64,000 bases of DNA from Spirilliplanes yamanashiensis (GTDB lineage Bacteria; Actinomycetota; Actinomycetes; Mycobacteriales; Micromonosporaceae), in assembly GCF_016863475.1 (NCBI RefSeq), contig NZ_BOOY01000008.1:124001-188000 (forward strand). Reading direction: 5' to 3'. Position 1 is the stretch's first letter. Each line of letters opens with the position of its first letter. Positions 25,729 through 35,740 of the stretch are shown here, one piece after another. Under the pieces are notes generated by a model, which made no database searches, had not been told where the DNA came from, and was given only the letters and a program-made list of their open reading frames with translations. A program made the translations under genes and the position numbers.

Positions 25729-28700
25729 TCAGTCCGCGAAGCGTTGCAGCACGAAGCCGTCCTTGCCGGCGCACGCGATGACCGCGCTGTCCCACGAGCA
25801 CCGCCCCGCCCGCATCCCCGCGAGCGGCCCCAGCTGCACCGGCTCGTCCGCGCCCAGCGACACCCCGGCCACCGGCACGTCGCTGACGTAGTCCGACGGC
25901 GTGTCCGCGAACAGCAGCAGGTTCGCCCCGTCCACCCGCGCCGGCACCCCGGTCAGCGTGCGCCGCCCGTCGCCGTCGGCGAGCACCGCCGTCGGCGGGT
26001 TGTTCGTCTGCACGGCCAGCACGGCGTCCCCGACGGGAACCAGCCGGTCCGCGCCGGCGGCGGGCGCGTCCCACACCCGTCCCGGCTTCTTCAGGTCGAC
26101 GGCCACCACCGCGGCGGTGTCCTGGTCGTAGCCGTCCTTCTCGATCAGGCACACCCGGTCGGGCCCGCACGGCGTCAGCTTCTCCGCGTCCCAGCCCCGC
26201 CCGGTCTGCGTGTACACGCTGACCGGCTCGCCCATCGTCGCCAGGTCGTAGGAGCTGAGCCGGTACCCGTCGTCGTTCGCCCCGATGATCAGCCGCCCGT
26301 TGTGGGCGAGCATCAGGTCGTTGGCGTCGGCGACGTCCGCGCGCTCCTTCACGACGTCGCCGCTCTGCACGTCGATCACCCGCGCCGACCGGTCCGCCCC
26401 GATCGCCACGATCCGGGCGTCCGCGCCCCGGTACGCCGCGAACGACCGCCCCGCCACGTCCGCCGCCCCCGCATGGTCGTCGGGCACGGTCGCCACGACC
26501 ACGGTCGCGTGCGCGTTGTTCGTCGGCTGGTCGAGCTTGTTGGGCAGCTCCCACCGGTGCTCACCGCTGCGCGGCTCGAGCCCGATGATCCGCGCCTCCC
26601 CCGGCTGCGACACCACGACCGTCGACTCGAACAGATACACCAGGTCGTCCGCCAGCAACTGCCGCCGCCACGACGCGTCCGCGCCCCGGATCACGGTCAT
26701 CGTGCGCACGTCCGTGCCCGGGTCCTCCTCGGTGAACACGGCCACGCCGTCGCCCACCGCGGCGATCCCCTGCCACCGCTCGGCCGTCCCGGCCGCGGTG
26801 CTGCGCCACAACTCCTTGCCGCCGTCCACCTCGACCGCGACCACCTCGAGCGAGGTGTCCTCCTTCGCGAACGCCAGGTACGCCCGGTCGCCCACCACCG
26901 CCGTGTCCACCCACCCGGTGGCGGTCATGCCGGGCGCGGCCACCGTCGTCGCCCCGGTGAAGGACCGGAAGTCGATCGCCGCCGGCCCCCGGTTCCACCA
27001 CCAGGCGACCACCGCGCCGGCCCCGACGACCACGACCACGGCAACGGCCGCCGCGACCCAGATCAACGGATTCCGCCGCCGGGCCGCGGGCGCCTCCGGC
27101 GTCGGGGGTACGCGCACAGCCCCGCCCCCGCCGCTCCAGCCACCCCCACCGTCACCTGCCGGCGACCCCGGCGCCCAGGCAGGAGAACCGGCGGGCGGTC
27201 CCGACGCCCAGCCAGCAGGCCCCGCGGGCGATCCCGGCGCCCAGGCAGCAGGTCCGGCGGTCGATCCCGGCCCGGACGGCGCACGCTGCGCCGCCGTCCC
27301 GGCCGGCGCCTCGCGGACCCCGGGAAAGTGCGCAGCGGGACCCGCCGGAGCCGGGTTCCCCACCGCCGCGAGCGGCGCCGCCTCATGACCGTCCGGCAGC
27401 GGCCGCGTCTGCTGCGGCGCCGACCCACCGCCCCCGTACACCGGCCCGCGCGGACCCGCGGCCGCCGCCCCGTCCGGCGACGGCACCACGTCGGGCACGG
27501 TCGGGGTGAACTCCGGCACCGGCCCGCCGGGCGGCTCGTCCGCCCCGACCAGGGCGGGGGCACTACCGACCGGCACCCACCCACCGTCCCCGGCCGATCC
27601 GGCGCCGGGCGCATGCCCGCTGCCGGCGGAACCTCCGCCGGGCACATGCCCGTTGCTGGCGGCGCCTCCACCAGGCGCATGTCCACTACCGGCGGCGCCT
27701 CCGCCAGGCGCATGCCCGCTGCCGGCGGCGCCCCCGCCAGGCGCGTGTCCGCTGCCGACCGGCCCGGCGAGGTCCGCGTCCCGGCCCGCCCGGGCGGGCT
27801 CCAGCAGGGCGCCCTCCGCGACCGGCAGTTCCGGCTGTTCCAGCACGGTCGGCGCGATGCCCAGCTCGTGGTGCAGCAACCGCGCCACCAGCGGCACCCG
27901 CGACGACCCGCCCACCAGGAACAGCCCGGCGAGCTGGTCGGGCCGCAGCCCGCACCGGTCGATGACGATCGCCGCCTCGCGGACGCCGCGGGCGAGCAGC
28001 GGCCGGATCACCGCCTCCAGCTCGTCGCGGGTCAGGTGCGCGGCCTGGTCGATGCCGGGCACCGCGACGGGCGCGAGCGCCGCCCGCGACAGCATCTCCT
28101 TGGCCCCGCGCACGTCGTCCCAGAACCGGCGCCGCGCGCGCAGCTGCGCCGTGGTCGCCGGTTCCTCGATGGCCGCCCACGCCGCCGCATCGCTCGCCCG
28201 GATCCCCGCGCCGAGGTGCTCGACCAGGGCGGCGTCGAGGTCGAGACCGCCCAGCTCGGCGACGCCGCCGGCCCCGGCGACGACGAACCGCCCGCGGCCG
28301 TCCTCGCCGACGCCCTCATTCCGCACCACGGCCAGGTCGAGCGTGCCGCCCCCGAAGTCGAACACGGCGAGCGAACCGCCGACGGGCACGGGCCGGCGCA
28401 GCACGTCAGCGAAGTACCGCGCCGCGGCGACCGGCTCGGGCACCAGTGTGGTGCCGCGCCCGACGGGCGGCCAGCCCGCCCGGGCGACGGCCTGCACCAG
28501 CACGTCGCGCCGGCTCGCGCCCCAGCTCGCCGGGTACGTCAGCACGGCCGGCGGCAGCCCGCCCGCGGCGGCGACGGCGGCCCGCCCGACCTCGTGCAGG
28601 ACGGCGGCGAGCAGGTCGGCCGTCCACGTCTCGCGCTCGCCCAGCAGGATCGACGGCTCGTCGATGCGCCGCTTCGGGTTGGGCTCGAGGCGGGCGGGAT

Positions 28701-28887
28701 CGGCCTGGCCGAGCCGCGCCGCGTCCCAGCCGACGTGGTACGCACCGGCCGCGTCGAGGTACACCGCCGACGGCAGCACGGGCTGCCCGTCGAACAGCAC
28801 CGGCCGCGTGCGCCCGTCAGGCGCGCGCAGCACCGCCACCGTGTTCGACGTGCCCAGGTCGACGGCGAGCGCGTACCCGGCCGCCAT
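25729..28887 (-). CDS. Hsp70-family ATPase fused to a membrane-anchored beta-propeller, 1052 aa
   Basis: Residues 1-350 are an Hsp70 nucleotide-binding domain: AVDLGTSNTVAVL (phosphate 1), FDFGGGTLDLAVV (phosphate 2), FLVGGSSRVPLV (adenosine). The DnaK substrate-binding domain is missing. A long Gly/Pro/Ala linker includes five 11-residue GSGHAPGGGAA-like repeats (about 377-432). One membrane helix, PLIWVAAAVAVVVVVGAG, lies near 608-630. Residues 640-1052 look like a PQQ/WD-type propeller (GKELWRST, EHRWELPN). The ATPase should be cytosolic and the propeller outside, suggesting a signalling or assembly role. No DnaJ or GrpE is nearby. The rlmB gene is just upstream with a 14-nt gap. Confidence 0.85.
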   Translation of the reverse strand: MAAGYALAVDLGTSNTVAVLRAPDGRTRPVLFDGQPVLPSAVYLDAAGAYHVGWDAARLGQADPARLEPNPKRRIDEPSILLGERETWTADLLAAVLHEVGRAAVAAAGGLPPAVLTYPASWGASRRDVLVQAVARAGWPPVGRGTTLVPEPVAAARYFADVLRRPVPVGGSLAVFDFGGGTLDLAVVRNEGVGEDGRGRFVVAGAGGVAELGGLDLDAALVEHLGAGIRASDAAAWAAIEEPATTAQLRARRRFWDDVRGAKEMLSRAALAPVAVPGIDQAAHLTRDELEAVIRPLLARGVREAAIVIDRCGLRPDQLAGLFLVGGSSRVPLVARLLHHELGIAPTVLEQPELPVAEGALLEPARAGRDADLAGPVGSGHAPGGGAAGSGHAPGGGAAGSGHAPGGGAASNGHVPGGGSAGSGHAPGAGSAGDGGWVPVGSAPALVGADEPPGGPVPEFTPTVPDVVPSPDGAAAAGPRGPVYGGGGSAPQQTRPLPDGHEAAPLAAVGNPAPAGPAAHFPGVREAPAGTAAQRAPSGPGSTAGPAAWAPGSPAGPAGWASGPPAGSPAWAPGSPAGDGGGGWSGGGGAVRVPPTPEAPAARRRNPLIWVAAAVAVVVVVGAGAVVAWWWNRGPAAIDFRSFTGATTVAAPGMTATGWVDTAVVGDRAYLAFAKEDTSLEVVAVEVDGGKELWRSTAAGTAERWQGIAAVGDGVAVFTEEDPGTDVRTMTVIRGADASWRRQLLADDLVYLFESTVVVSQPGEARIIGLEPRSGEHRWELPNKLDQPTNNAHATVVVATVPDDHAGAADVAGRSFAAYRGADARIVAIGADRSARVIDVQSGDVVKERADVADANDLMLAHNGRLIIGANDDGYRLSSYDLATMGEPVSVYTQTGRGWDAEKLTPCGPDRVCLIEKDGYDQDTAAVVAVDLKKPGRVWDAPAAGADRLVPVGDAVLAVQTNNPPTAVLADGDGRRTLTGVPARVDGANLLLFADTPSDYVSDVPVAGVSLGADEPVQLGPLAGMRAGRCSWDSAVIACAGKDGFVLQRFAD
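27592..27756 (-). repeat. Five 33-bp in-frame repeats in the Hsp70-fusion linker
   Basis: The repeats encode GSGHAPGGGAA (three near-identical copies), then SNGHVPGGGSA and GSGHAPGAGSA. The regular His and high Gly content suggest a flexible spacer. Copy number could vary between strains by slippage. Confidence 0.8.
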
Positions 28888-28901
28888 GCCCCCGCCCGCG
28901 C

Positions 28902-30017
28902 TCAGCCGGCGCTGCGGCGGCGGGCGACCTCGGCGAGCGTGACGGCGGCCGCCACGCTCGCGTTGAGCGACTCCACCGACGACGCCATCGGGATGCCGAC
29001 CCGCAGGTCACACGTCTCGCCGACGAGCCGGGACAGGCCACGGCCCTCGGAGCCGACCACGACGACGAGCGGGCCGACGGCGGCCTCCAGGTCGTACAGG
29101 TCGGTGTCGCCGTCGGCGTCGAGGCCGACCACCACGAACCCGGCGGCCTGGCAGGCCTTGAGCGCCCGCGTCAGGTTGACCACCTGCGACACGGGCACCC
29201 GGGCGGCCGCGCCGGCGCTGGTGCGCCAGGCGGTGGCCGTGATGCCGGCGGCGCGCCGCTCGGGCATGAACACCCCGTGCGCGCCGAACGCCGCCACCGA
29301 CCGGATGACCGCGCCCAGGTTGCGCGGGTCGGTCACCCCGTCGAGGGCCACGAGCAGCGGCGCGGCCTGCTCGGACGCCGCGGCCACCAGGTCGTCGAAG
29401 TTCTCGTACGCGAACGGCGGCACCTGCACGCCGATGCCCTGGTGGAGCACCCCGCCGGTCATCCGGTCGAGTTCCGCCCGGCTGATCTCCAGGATCGGCA
29501 CGCCCCGGTCGCCGGCGGTGCGCACCGCCTCGTTGACCCGCTCGTCGATGTCGATGCCCTGCGCCACGTACATCGCGGTCACCGGCACCAGGGCGCGCAG
29601 CGCCTCGACGACGGGGTTGCGCCCGACCAGCAGCTCGGAGGCCTCCCGGCCCGGGTTCGACCGGCGCCCCGGCGCGACCCGCGGACCCGACCGACCACCA
29701 CGCGCGGCGGCGGCGGTCCTGGTCTGCTGCGGCTTGCCGTGACCGCCGCGTCCCCAGGTGGTGTCCTTGGTGCCCGGCTTGCCGATCTTCGGGATGCGCC
29801 CCTCCGCGGCGGCGGCCTTGCGCTCCTTGTCCTGCTTCCAGGCGGTCTTCGACGGCAGCTTCTCCGTCCCCGAGTAGCCCTTGTGCCACGGCCGCTCGTC
29901 GGCGGGCAGCGTCTTGCCCTTGCCCTTGAGCGAGCTGCGGTTCTTGCCACCCGAGCCGACGGTGGCGCCCTTCTTGGCGGTGACCCGCTTGCTTCGGTTC
30001 TGCGAATTGCCCGGCAT
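28902..30017 (-). CDS. rlmB: 23S rRNA (guanosine2251-2'-O)-methyltransferase (TrmH/SpoU family)
   Basis: The C-terminal two thirds is a SpoU methyltransferase: [21 protein letters not shown] (substrate-binding domain), [21 protein letters not shown] (motif 1), [14 protein letters not shown] (motif 2) and [18 protein letters not shown] (motif 3), forming the trefoil knot. RlmB methylates G2251 in the ribosomal P-loop. An N-terminal extension of about 115 residues is Lys/Arg/Gly-rich and probably disordered, binding RNA. ATG 30017 overlaps the cysS stop as TGATG, so translation is coupled. Confidence 0.9.
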   Translation of the reverse strand: MPGNSQNRSKRVTAKKGATVGSGGKNRSSLKGKGKTLPADERPWHKGYSGTEKLPSKTAWKQDKERKAAAAEGRIPKIGKPGTKDTTWGRGGHGKPQQTRTAAAARGGRSGPRVAPGRRSNPGREASELLVGRNPVVEALRALVPVTAMYVAQGIDIDERVNEAVRTAGDRGVPILEISRAELDRMTGGVLHQGIGVQVPPFAYENFDDLVAAASEQAAPLLVALDGVTDPRNLGAVIRSVAAFGAHGVFMPERRAAGITATAWRTSAGAAARVPVSQVVNLTRALKACQAAGFVVVGLDADGDTDLYDLEAAVGPLVVVVGSEGRGLSRLVGETCDLRVGIPMASSVESLNASVAAAVTLAEVARRRSAG

Positions 30018-31429
30018 CAGTGCTGCTCCCCTATCGTCCACCGCGGGCCCGCCGGGGTGTCCTCGACCTGGACGCCCGCGTTCTTCAACTGGTCGCGGAC
30101 CGCGTCGGCGGCCGCCCAGTCCTTGCGCGTGCGGGCTTGCGCGCGTTGTTCGAGGGCGAGCGCGACGAGCGCGTCGACCACCGATTTGAGGTCGCCGCCG
30201 CTCTGCCCGGCGGTCCACGGGCCGTCGAGCGGATCGACGCCGAGGATGCCGGCCATGGAGCGGACCGCGGCGAGCGCGGAGCGGACGGCCTCGTCGTCGC
30301 CGGCGGCCAGCGCGGTGTTGCCCTCGCGCATGGTCTCGTGCAGGACGGCGAGACCCGCCGAGGTGTTGAGGTCGTCGTCCATCGCGGCGGCGAACGCGTC
30401 CGGCACCGCCCCCGGCTCACCGGGACCCACCCGCTCGACCGCGCGCTGCACGAACCCCTCGATACGCCGGTAGGCCACGGCGGCCTCGCGCAGCGCGTCG
30501 TCGGAGTAGTCGATGCGCGAGCGGTAGTGCGGGGCGCCGAGGTAGTAGCGCAGCTCGACCGGGCGGATGCCCATGGCGACGACGGCCGCGACGTCGATGA
30601 CGTTGCCCAGCGACTTGCTCATCTTGGCCTCGCCGAGGTTGAGCAGCGCGTGGTGCACCCAGTAGCGGGCGAACCCGAGCCCGGCCGCCCGGGACTGGGC
30701 GATCTCGTTCTCGTGGTGCGGGAACGTCAGGTCGAGCCCGCCGCCGTGGATGTCGAACTCGTCGCCGAGGTAGCGCTTGCACATGGCGGAGCACTCGATG
30801 TGCCAGCCCGGCCGGCCCCGGCCCCACGGCGACGGCCAGCTGGCGTCGGCGGGCTCGGTCGACTTGACGCCCTTCCACAGGGCGAAGTCGCGGTAGTCGC
30901 GCTTGCCCGGGTCGTCCTTGTCGGGGCGGCGCATGTCCTCCGGGTCCTGGCCGGACAGCGCACCGTACGCCGGGTAGGACATAACGTCGAACCACACGTC
31001 GCCGCAGCCGTCGGGCGCCGCGTAGGCGTGGCCCGCGTCGATGAGGATCTGGATCAGCTCGTGCATGTCGGGCACGTGGCCGGTGGCGCGCGGCTCGTAG
31101 GTCGGCGGCAGCACGTTGAGGCTGGCGTAGTCGGCGGCGAGGACGCGCTCGTTCGCGTAGGCGATCGCCCAGAACGGGCGGCCCTGCTCGTCGGCCTTCT
31201 CCAGGATCTTGTCGTCGACGTCCGTCACGTTGCGCACGAAGGTGACGTCGAAGCCGGAGTGCGTGAGCCAGCGGCGCAGCACGTCGTAGTTGACGCCGGA
31301 CCGCAGGTGGCCGATGTGCGGGGTGCCCTGGACGGTGAGACCACACAGGTAGATCCCCGCCTGACCGGGCACACGCGGGACGAAGTCCCGCACCGAGCGG
31401 GTCGCGGTGTCGTAGAGGCGGAGAGTCAC
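30017..31429 (-). CDS. cysS: Cysteinyl-tRNA synthetase
   Basis: All class I marks are present: [16 protein letters not shown] with the zinc-binding Cys and the HIGH motif, [10 protein letters not shown] and HHENEIAQS as further zinc ligands, and KMSKSLGN. The C-terminal DALR-like domain is short (470 residues total, as usual). It is not the mycothiol ligase MshC, which lacks the C-terminal anticodon domain seen here. Upstream, TACCCT lies 7 nt before the GTG and no Shine-Dalgarno is seen, so the message may be leaderless. The neighbour rlmB is translationally coupled. Confidence 0.95.
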   Translation of the reverse strand: MTLRLYDTATRSVRDFVPRVPGQAGIYLCGLTVQGTPHIGHLRSGVNYDVLRRWLTHSGFDVTFVRNVTDVDDKILEKADEQGRPFWAIAYANERVLAADYASLNVLPPTYEPRATGHVPDMHELIQILIDAGHAYAAPDGCGDVWFDVMSYPAYGALSGQDPEDMRRPDKDDPGKRDYRDFALWKGVKSTEPADASWPSPWGRGRPGWHIECSAMCKRYLGDEFDIHGGGLDLTFPHHENEIAQSRAAGLGFARYWVHHALLNLGEAKMSKSLGNVIDVAAVVAMGIRPVELRYYLGAPHYRSRIDYSDDALREAAVAYRRIEGFVQRAVERVGPGEPGAVPDAFAAAMDDDLNTSAGLAVLHETMREGNTALAAGDDEAVRSALAAVRSMAGILGVDPLDGPWTAGQSGGDLKSVVDALVALALEQRAQARTRKDWAAADAVRDQLKNAGVQVEDTPAGPRWTIGEQH

Positions 31430-31442
31430 GGGAGCCAGGGTA
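31429..31442 (-). promoter_or_regulatory. Possible leaderless promoter -10 of cysS
   Basis: TACCCT (31442-31437, minus strand), 7 nt, then the GTG start. A GGAAAC element is about 17 bp further upstream, which is not a standard -35. Confidence 0.4.
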
Positions 31443-31583
31443 CCGGCCGGGCCCAGGGGGTTTCCGTCCGCGGGCCGCCCGAAAACGGCGGAGGGACCGG
31501 TTTCCTGGAAAGGCGCGCGAGCGGCCCGCGAAAGTTATCCACAGGGTCCGCCGGGGCGGCTGGGGGCGGCCAAGGTGTGAGCC

Positions 31584-32465
31584 ATGCCCGTGCAGCCCCA
31601 CCGCCCCGCCCGGCTCGCGTTCCACGTCTTCCGCGGGTCCGAGGCCGTCCGCCGCGGCGTCCTCACCGAACACCAGCTGCGCAGCCACGCCTGGCTGCGG
31701 CTGCGCCACGACGTGTACGGCGACGCCCGGCTCGACCGCGACCACACGCTGGCCTGCCGCGGCGCCCTGGCACGGCTGCCGCCCGGCACCGTCCTGGCCG
31801 GTCCCTCGGCGGCCTACCTGCACGGGGTGGGCCACGCGGCCGGGTTCGGCGACGACGTGCACGTCGTCACCCCGGCAGGCGAGCGGGCCGGCGCCCAGCA
31901 GCGCCTGCGCGTCCACCACGTCGACCTCGGCCCGGCCGACGTGCACGAGGGCGACGGCCTGCCCCGCACCACGGCGGCCCGCACGGCGTGGGACGTCGGG
32001 GCGTGGCTGAAGCCGGTGGTCGCGGTGCCGATCATCGACGCGCTGCTGTCGAGCGGGCAGGTGCCCGAGCCGGCCCTGACCGAGCTGGCCACCCGGCTGG
32101 ACGGCCGCCCGGGCTCCCGGCGCGCGCAGGCCGCGCTCGCGCTGGCCGACGCCGCCGCCGAGCTGCCGCTGGAGTCGCGGCTGCGCGTGCGCCTGGTCCT
32201 CGGCGGGCTGCCACGCCCGGCGGTGCGGCAGCCGCTGGTGCTGGAGTCGGGCCGGGTGCTGCGGCCGCACCTGTGCTGGCCGGAGCACCGCGTCGCCGTC
32301 GAGATCGACGGCATCCGGCCGGCCGGCGATCAGCGCCGGGTGAGCAGCCTCGCCGCGGCGGGCTGGGTCGTCCTGCACATGGCGCCCGCGCGCGTGCGCA
32401 CCGAGTTCCCCGGCGTGCTGGCCGAGGTCCGCGCCGCCCTGCTGGCGGCGGGGTGGCGGCGATGA
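31584..32465 (+). CDS. AbiEi-like / DUF559-type protein with an altered nuclease motif, 293 aa
   Basis: Residues 1-130 resemble AbiEi antitoxin-like proteins (FRGSEAVRRGVLTEHQLRS, LPPGTVLAGPSAAYLHGV, TTAARTAWDVG). The C-terminal 70 residues resemble a DUF559/Vsr-like endonuclease: LRPHLCWPEHRVAVEIDG then DQRRVSSLAAAGWVVL. The Asp expected before the WPE segment is His here and the His after the EIDG strand is absent, so nuclease activity is doubtful. No toxin gene is adjacent. Such orphan fusions are frequent in actinomycetes and their function is unknown. Confidence 0.72.
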   Translation: MPVQPHRPARLAFHVFRGSEAVRRGVLTEHQLRSHAWLRLRHDVYGDARLDRDHTLACRGALARLPPGTVLAGPSAAYLHGVGHAAGFGDDVHVVTPAGERAGAQQRLRVHHVDLGPADVHEGDGLPRTTAARTAWDVGAWLKPVVAVPIIDALLSSGQVPEPALTELATRLDGRPGSRRAQAALALADAAAELPLESRLRVRLVLGGLPRPAVRQPLVLESGRVLRPHLCWPEHRVAVEIDGIRPAGDQRRVSSLAAAGWVVLHMAPARVRTEFPGVLAEVRAALLAAGWRR

Positions 32466-32797
32466 CCGCGCCGACCCTTTCCTGCCGCCGCCCCCGGCAG
32501 TGCGAGCGCCGGTGTGGACGCCGCCGGTCGTGGACGGCGCTGCGCGCGGAGGCCCGGCGCGGGCCGGCGGGCCGGCGCCGGGCGGCGGGCCGGCACGGAC
32601 CGGCGGGACGGCGCAGCGCGGTAGGCCGGCACGGACCGGCGGGACGGCGCAGCGCGGTAGGCCGGCCCGGGCCGCCGGGCCGGCGCAGGGCGGCGGGACG
32701 GCGCAGCGCGGCGGGTCGGAGCATGGTGGCGAGCCGTCCGGAGCGGCCACCGGCTCGCCGGCGCCGCGACCACCGCGAGGCCGCGCCGCCGTGGCGC
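32466..32797. other. Gene-free stretch with a GC-rich tandem repeat
   Basis: Frames are open on both strands because of extreme GC content and repetition; translations are only Arg/Gly/Ala/Pro strings. I see no credible gene. It contains the 36-bp repeat listed next. Confidence 0.5.
32554..32700. repeat. 36-bp tandem repeat, about four units
   Basis: Units start at 32590, 32626 and 32662 with CCGGCACGGACCGGCGGGAC (the third reads CCGGCCCGGGCCGCCGGG), preceded by a degenerate copy from 32554. The first two units are identical over about 36 bp. It lies between the AbiEi-like gene and the end of the HAD gene, outside coding sequence. Confidence 0.8.
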
Positions 32798-33475
32798 TCA
32801 GCGCGCGAGACCCTCGACCACCGCCGGCAGCTCGGCCAGGTCCCGCACCTGGGCGTCGGGCGTCACCTCCGGCGGCGATGCGAGGCCGAGCGGGTTGAAC
32901 CACACCGCCCGCATCCCGGCAGCCCGCGAAGCGGCCACGTCGTGGTGGATGTGGTCGCCGACGTAGACGATCGACGCCGGGGGCCCGCCCACCGCCGCGG
33001 CCACCCCCGCGAAGAACCGCGGGTCCGGCTTCTTCGGCAGGTCCTCCGGGCCGAACGCGTACAGCTCGAACGCGAACTCGCCGCCCAGCCCGCACCGCCC
33101 GGCCAGGCTGTTGCCGTTGGTCGCGTAGCCGAGCACGTACCGCTCGCGCAGCGCCGCGAGCACGGGCAACACCCCGTCGAACGGGCGGCTGTGCGCGAAG
33201 CGCCGCTCGTAGAACAGCTCCAGCATCTCGTCGGTGAGCGCGCCCAGCCCGTGCCGGTCCAGCGAGGCGGCCAGCGCGGCACGGCGGATCCGCTGCACCG
33301 GCTCGGCGGCCATTGCGGCGAAGGCGGTGTACCAGTCGGCGCGCATCTCCTCGGCGGACAGACCGGTCGCACCGCGGGCGTGCGCCTCGGCCAGCACGGC
33401 GTCCTGGGCGGCCTCGACGGCCGGGCGCAGGTCGACGAGCGTGTGGTCGGCGTCGAAGACGACGGCACGGATCAC
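32798..33475 (-). CDS. HAD-superfamily hydrolase, 225 aa
   Basis: Motif I VVFDADHTLVD has both catalytic Asp positions, motif II is YATNGNSL, motif III the Lys of KKPDPRFF and motif IV VGDHIHHDVAASRAAG. The helical cap (residues 20-95) makes it subclass I, like haloacid dehalogenase/phosphoglycolate phosphatase. The substrate is probably a small phosphorylated metabolite. The GTG start has no clear Shine-Dalgarno; fumC lies upstream on the same strand with a 45-nt gap. Confidence 0.87.
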   Translation of the reverse strand: MIRAVVFDADHTLVDLRPAVEAAQDAVLAEAHARGATGLSAEEMRADWYTAFAAMAAEPVQRIRRAALAASLDRHGLGALTDEMLELFYERRFAHSRPFDGVLPVLAALRERYVLGYATNGNSLAGRCGLGGEFAFELYAFGPEDLPKKPDPRFFAGVAAAVGGPPASIVYVGDHIHHDVAASRAAGMRAVWFNPLGLASPPEVTPDAQVRDLAELPAVVEGLAR

Positions 33476-33520
33476 CGGCGCGCGCCCCGCGCCGGTCGGC
33501 CCGCTGTCGTCACCGCGCGC

Positions 33521-34918
33521 TCACGGCCGGGTCATCCGCAGCACGTCGAGCGCCTCGTCGAGCTGCGCCTCGGTGAGGGTCCCGTTCGCCACGTGCCCCC
33601 GCTCGATCACGACCTCGCGGATGGTCTTGTGCTCCTTGAGCGCCTGCTTGGCCACCGCGGCGGCCTCGTCGTAGCCGATGTGCCGGTTCAGCGGCGTGAC
33701 GATGGACGGCGAGCCCTCCGCGTAGCCGCGGGCCACCTCCTCGTCCGCCTCCAGCCCGGCGACGCACCGGTCGGCGAGCATCCGGCTGGCGTTGGCCAGC
33801 AGCCGGATCGACTCGAGCAGGTTGCGGGCCATCACCGGCAGCATGACGTTCAGCTCGAAGTCGCCCTGCGTGCCGGCGAACGCGACGGCGGCGTCGTTGC
33901 CGATGACCTGCGCGCACACCTGACGCACCGACTCCGGCACGACGGGGTTCACCTTGCCCGGCATGATCGACGAGCCGGGCTGCAGGTCGGGCAGGCGCAG
34001 CTCGCGCAGGCCGGCGCGCGGCCCGGAACCCATCCAGCGGATGTCGTTCACGATCTTGTAAAGCCCGACGGCCACGGTGCGCAGCTGCCCGGACGCCTCG
34101 ACGAGCGCGTCCCGTGCCCCCTGCGCCTCGAAGTGGTTGCGCGCCTCCGTCAGCGGCAGCCCGGTCATCTCCCGCAGCCGCTCGATGACGGCCGGCGCGA
34201 ACCCGGGCGGCGTGTTCACGCCCGTCCCCACCGCCGTGCCGCCCAGCGGCAGCTCCGCCAGCCGCGGCAGCGTCCCGAGCAGCCGGTCGGCGCCGTAGCG
34301 CATCTGCGCCGCGTACCCGGAGAACTCCTGCCCGAGGGTGACCGGGGTGGCGTCCATGAGGTGGGTGCGGCCGCTCTTCACGACCTCCGCCCACTCGGCG
34401 GCCTTCACCTCGAGCGCCCCGGCGAGGTGGTCGAGCGCCGGCAACAGCGTGTTGACCACGGCCTCCGACGCGGCAAGGTGGATGGACGACGGGAACACGT
34501 CGTTGCTGGACTGCGACGCGTTCACGTGGTCGTTCGGGTGCACCGGCCGCCCCAGCTCGCGCGCGGCGAGCGTCGCGACGACCTCGTTGGTGTTCATGTT
34601 CGACGAGGTGCCCGACCCGGTCTGGAACACGTCGATCGGGAACTGGTCGTCGTACCCGCCCCCGGCGACGTGCGCGGCCGCCGTCGCGATCACCTTCGCC
34701 ACGTCGGCGTCGAGCACACCCAGCTCGGCGTTCACCTGCGCGGCGGCGCCCTTGATCTGGGCCAGCGCCCGGATGTGCGCGGGGTCGATCCCCCGCCCGG
34801 AGATCGGGAAGTTCTCGACGGCCCGCTGCGTCTGCGCCCGCCACAGGGCATCAGCAGGGACCCGGACCTCACCCATGGTGTCGCGCTCGATGCGGAAGCC
34901 GCTCTCCTCAGTCGTCAC
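33521..34918 (-). CDS. fumC: Class II fumarate hydratase
   Basis: This is an oxygen-stable tetrameric fumarase: the signature [12 protein letters not shown], the active-site [14 protein letters not shown] and [11 protein letters not shown] segments, and [16 protein letters not shown] with the catalytic-dyad His are present. GTG 34918 ([18 protein letters not shown]) has GGATGGGA about 5 nt upstream; ATG 34927 is an alternative. The open frame continues far upstream but only as a shadow of other genes. A class I fumarase lies 1 kb upstream on the same strand. Confidence 0.93.
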   Translation of the reverse strand: MTTEESGFRIERDTMGEVRVPADALWRAQTQRAVENFPISGRGIDPAHIRALAQIKGAAAQVNAELGVLDADVAKVIATAAAHVAGGGYDDQFPIDVFQTGSGTSSNMNTNEVVATLAARELGRPVHPNDHVNASQSSNDVFPSSIHLAASEAVVNTLLPALDHLAGALEVKAAEWAEVVKSGRTHLMDATPVTLGQEFSGYAAQMRYGADRLLGTLPRLAELPLGGTAVGTGVNTPPGFAPAVIERLREMTGLPLTEARNHFEAQGARDALVEASGQLRTVAVGLYKIVNDIRWMGSGPRAGLRELRLPDLQPGSSIMPGKVNPVVPESVRQVCAQVIGNDAAVAFAGTQGDFELNVMLPVMARNLLESIRLLANASRMLADRCVAGLEADEEVARGYAEGSPSIVTPLNRHIGYDEAAAVAKQALKEHKTIREVVIERGHVANGTLTEAQLDEALDVLRMTRP

Positions 34919-35194
34919 GCATCCCATCCTGCCCCGCGCGCCCGACGGGCGCAGATGATCCGCGCCGGCCGCCGGTCGACCGCCCGGGGCGCACCCGGCG
35001 GCGGACACCGGCGTAGCTGCGCCGCCGCTGCTTCCCGCAAGCCCGGGCGAGGACGTCGAGGCCGTCGGCGGGCGCCCCCTTTTGTCCGGGTACGCCACCC
35101 GGTGGGCTGCGTCGCTAGGTGGACGGTCCCCGGAAACGCGCCGTAGGGTGCCCCGGAGTTGCCCGGTACGCCCCACAGGAACGGATCTTCTCCG

Positions 35195-35710
35195 ATGCGC
35201 CGTCTTCTCCTCGCCGTCGTCGCCGGCGGTCTGCTCATGACCGCGGCCTGCAGCGCCGACGAGCCCGACGGCGCCGCCGCGCCCGCCGCCAACGCCACCT
35301 CGGCCGCGCCGAGCACGGCGCCCGCGTCGGCCGCGCCGGACTTCAGTGCCGACACGGAGAAGGTGTGCGCCGGCGTCATGAAGGTCATCGAGACCGACAT
35401 GGACGGCTTCGGCGCCGCGATCGGCAAGATGATCGCCAACAAGGAGGCCAAGGCCACCGCCGAGGCGAAGAAGGCGCAGGCGCAGGCGAAGACGGAGCTG
35501 GAGACGGTCGCGAAGAAGATCCGGTCGAGTTCCGCCAAGGCGCAGGACCCGGAGCTGGTGGCGGCGGGCAAGGAGGCGGCGGACAACATCGCCGCGACCG
35601 CCAAGGACGCGAAGTTCTACAACGACATCAAGAGCGTGGAGAGCATCAACGGCACTCTCCAGGAGGAGATGGTCTCCTGGGTCGAGCCGCTCGCCCCGAT
35701 CTGCGGCTGA
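35195..35710 (+). CDS. Predicted lipoprotein of unknown function, 171 aa
   Basis: ATG 35195 begins a lipoprotein signal ([19 protein letters not shown], with Cys as the lipidation site). A Ser/Ala/Pro-rich spacer precedes a helical domain with [18 protein letters not shown] and a long Lys/Ala-rich amphipathic stretch ([20 protein letters not shown]) that may form a coiled coil, ending CG. Two cysteines (KVCAG and ICG) could form a disulfide. It is transcribed between the two fumarase genes on the other strand. No family with a known role is recognised. Confidence 0.78.
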   Translation: MRRLLLAVVAGGLLMTAACSADEPDGAAAPAANATSAAPSTAPASAAPDFSADTEKVCAGVMKVIETDMDGFGAAIGKMIANKEAKATAEAKKAQAQAKTELETVAKKIRSSSAKAQDPELVAAGKEAADNIAATAKDAKFYNDIKSVESINGTLQEEMVSWVEPLAPICG

Positions 35711-35740
35711 CCCGCGATAGTCCGATCGGACCCGGCCGGC

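Noticed and set aside
27592-27756. Repeats considered as a CRISPR array
   Set aside because: Contiguous in-frame 33-bp coding repeats without spacers.
28902-28960. Canonical DnaK operon
   Set aside because: The Hsp70-like protein lacks the substrate-binding domain and has no grpE, dnaJ or hspR nearby.
25744-29742. Open + strand frame of 1332 codons opposite the Hsp70 fusion and rlmB
   Set aside because: Low-complexity Arg/Pro/His translation, no Shine-Dalgarno and no recognisable domain; the minus-strand frames carry clear motifs.
30017-31429. Possibility that cysS is the mycothiol ligase mshC
   Set aside because: The protein has the full C-terminal anticodon-binding region and sits next to rlmB, the classic cysS context.
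32462-32797. Short ORFs over the 36-bp repeat on both strands
   Set aside because: Only repetitive Arg/Gly/Pro strings; no start signals or bias distinguishing one frame.
30020-35146. Open + strand frame of 1708 codons
   Set aside because: It runs antisense through cysS, the HAD gene and fumC; translation is Arg/Gly/Ala-rich without motifs. An effect of GC-rich third positions on the opposite strand.
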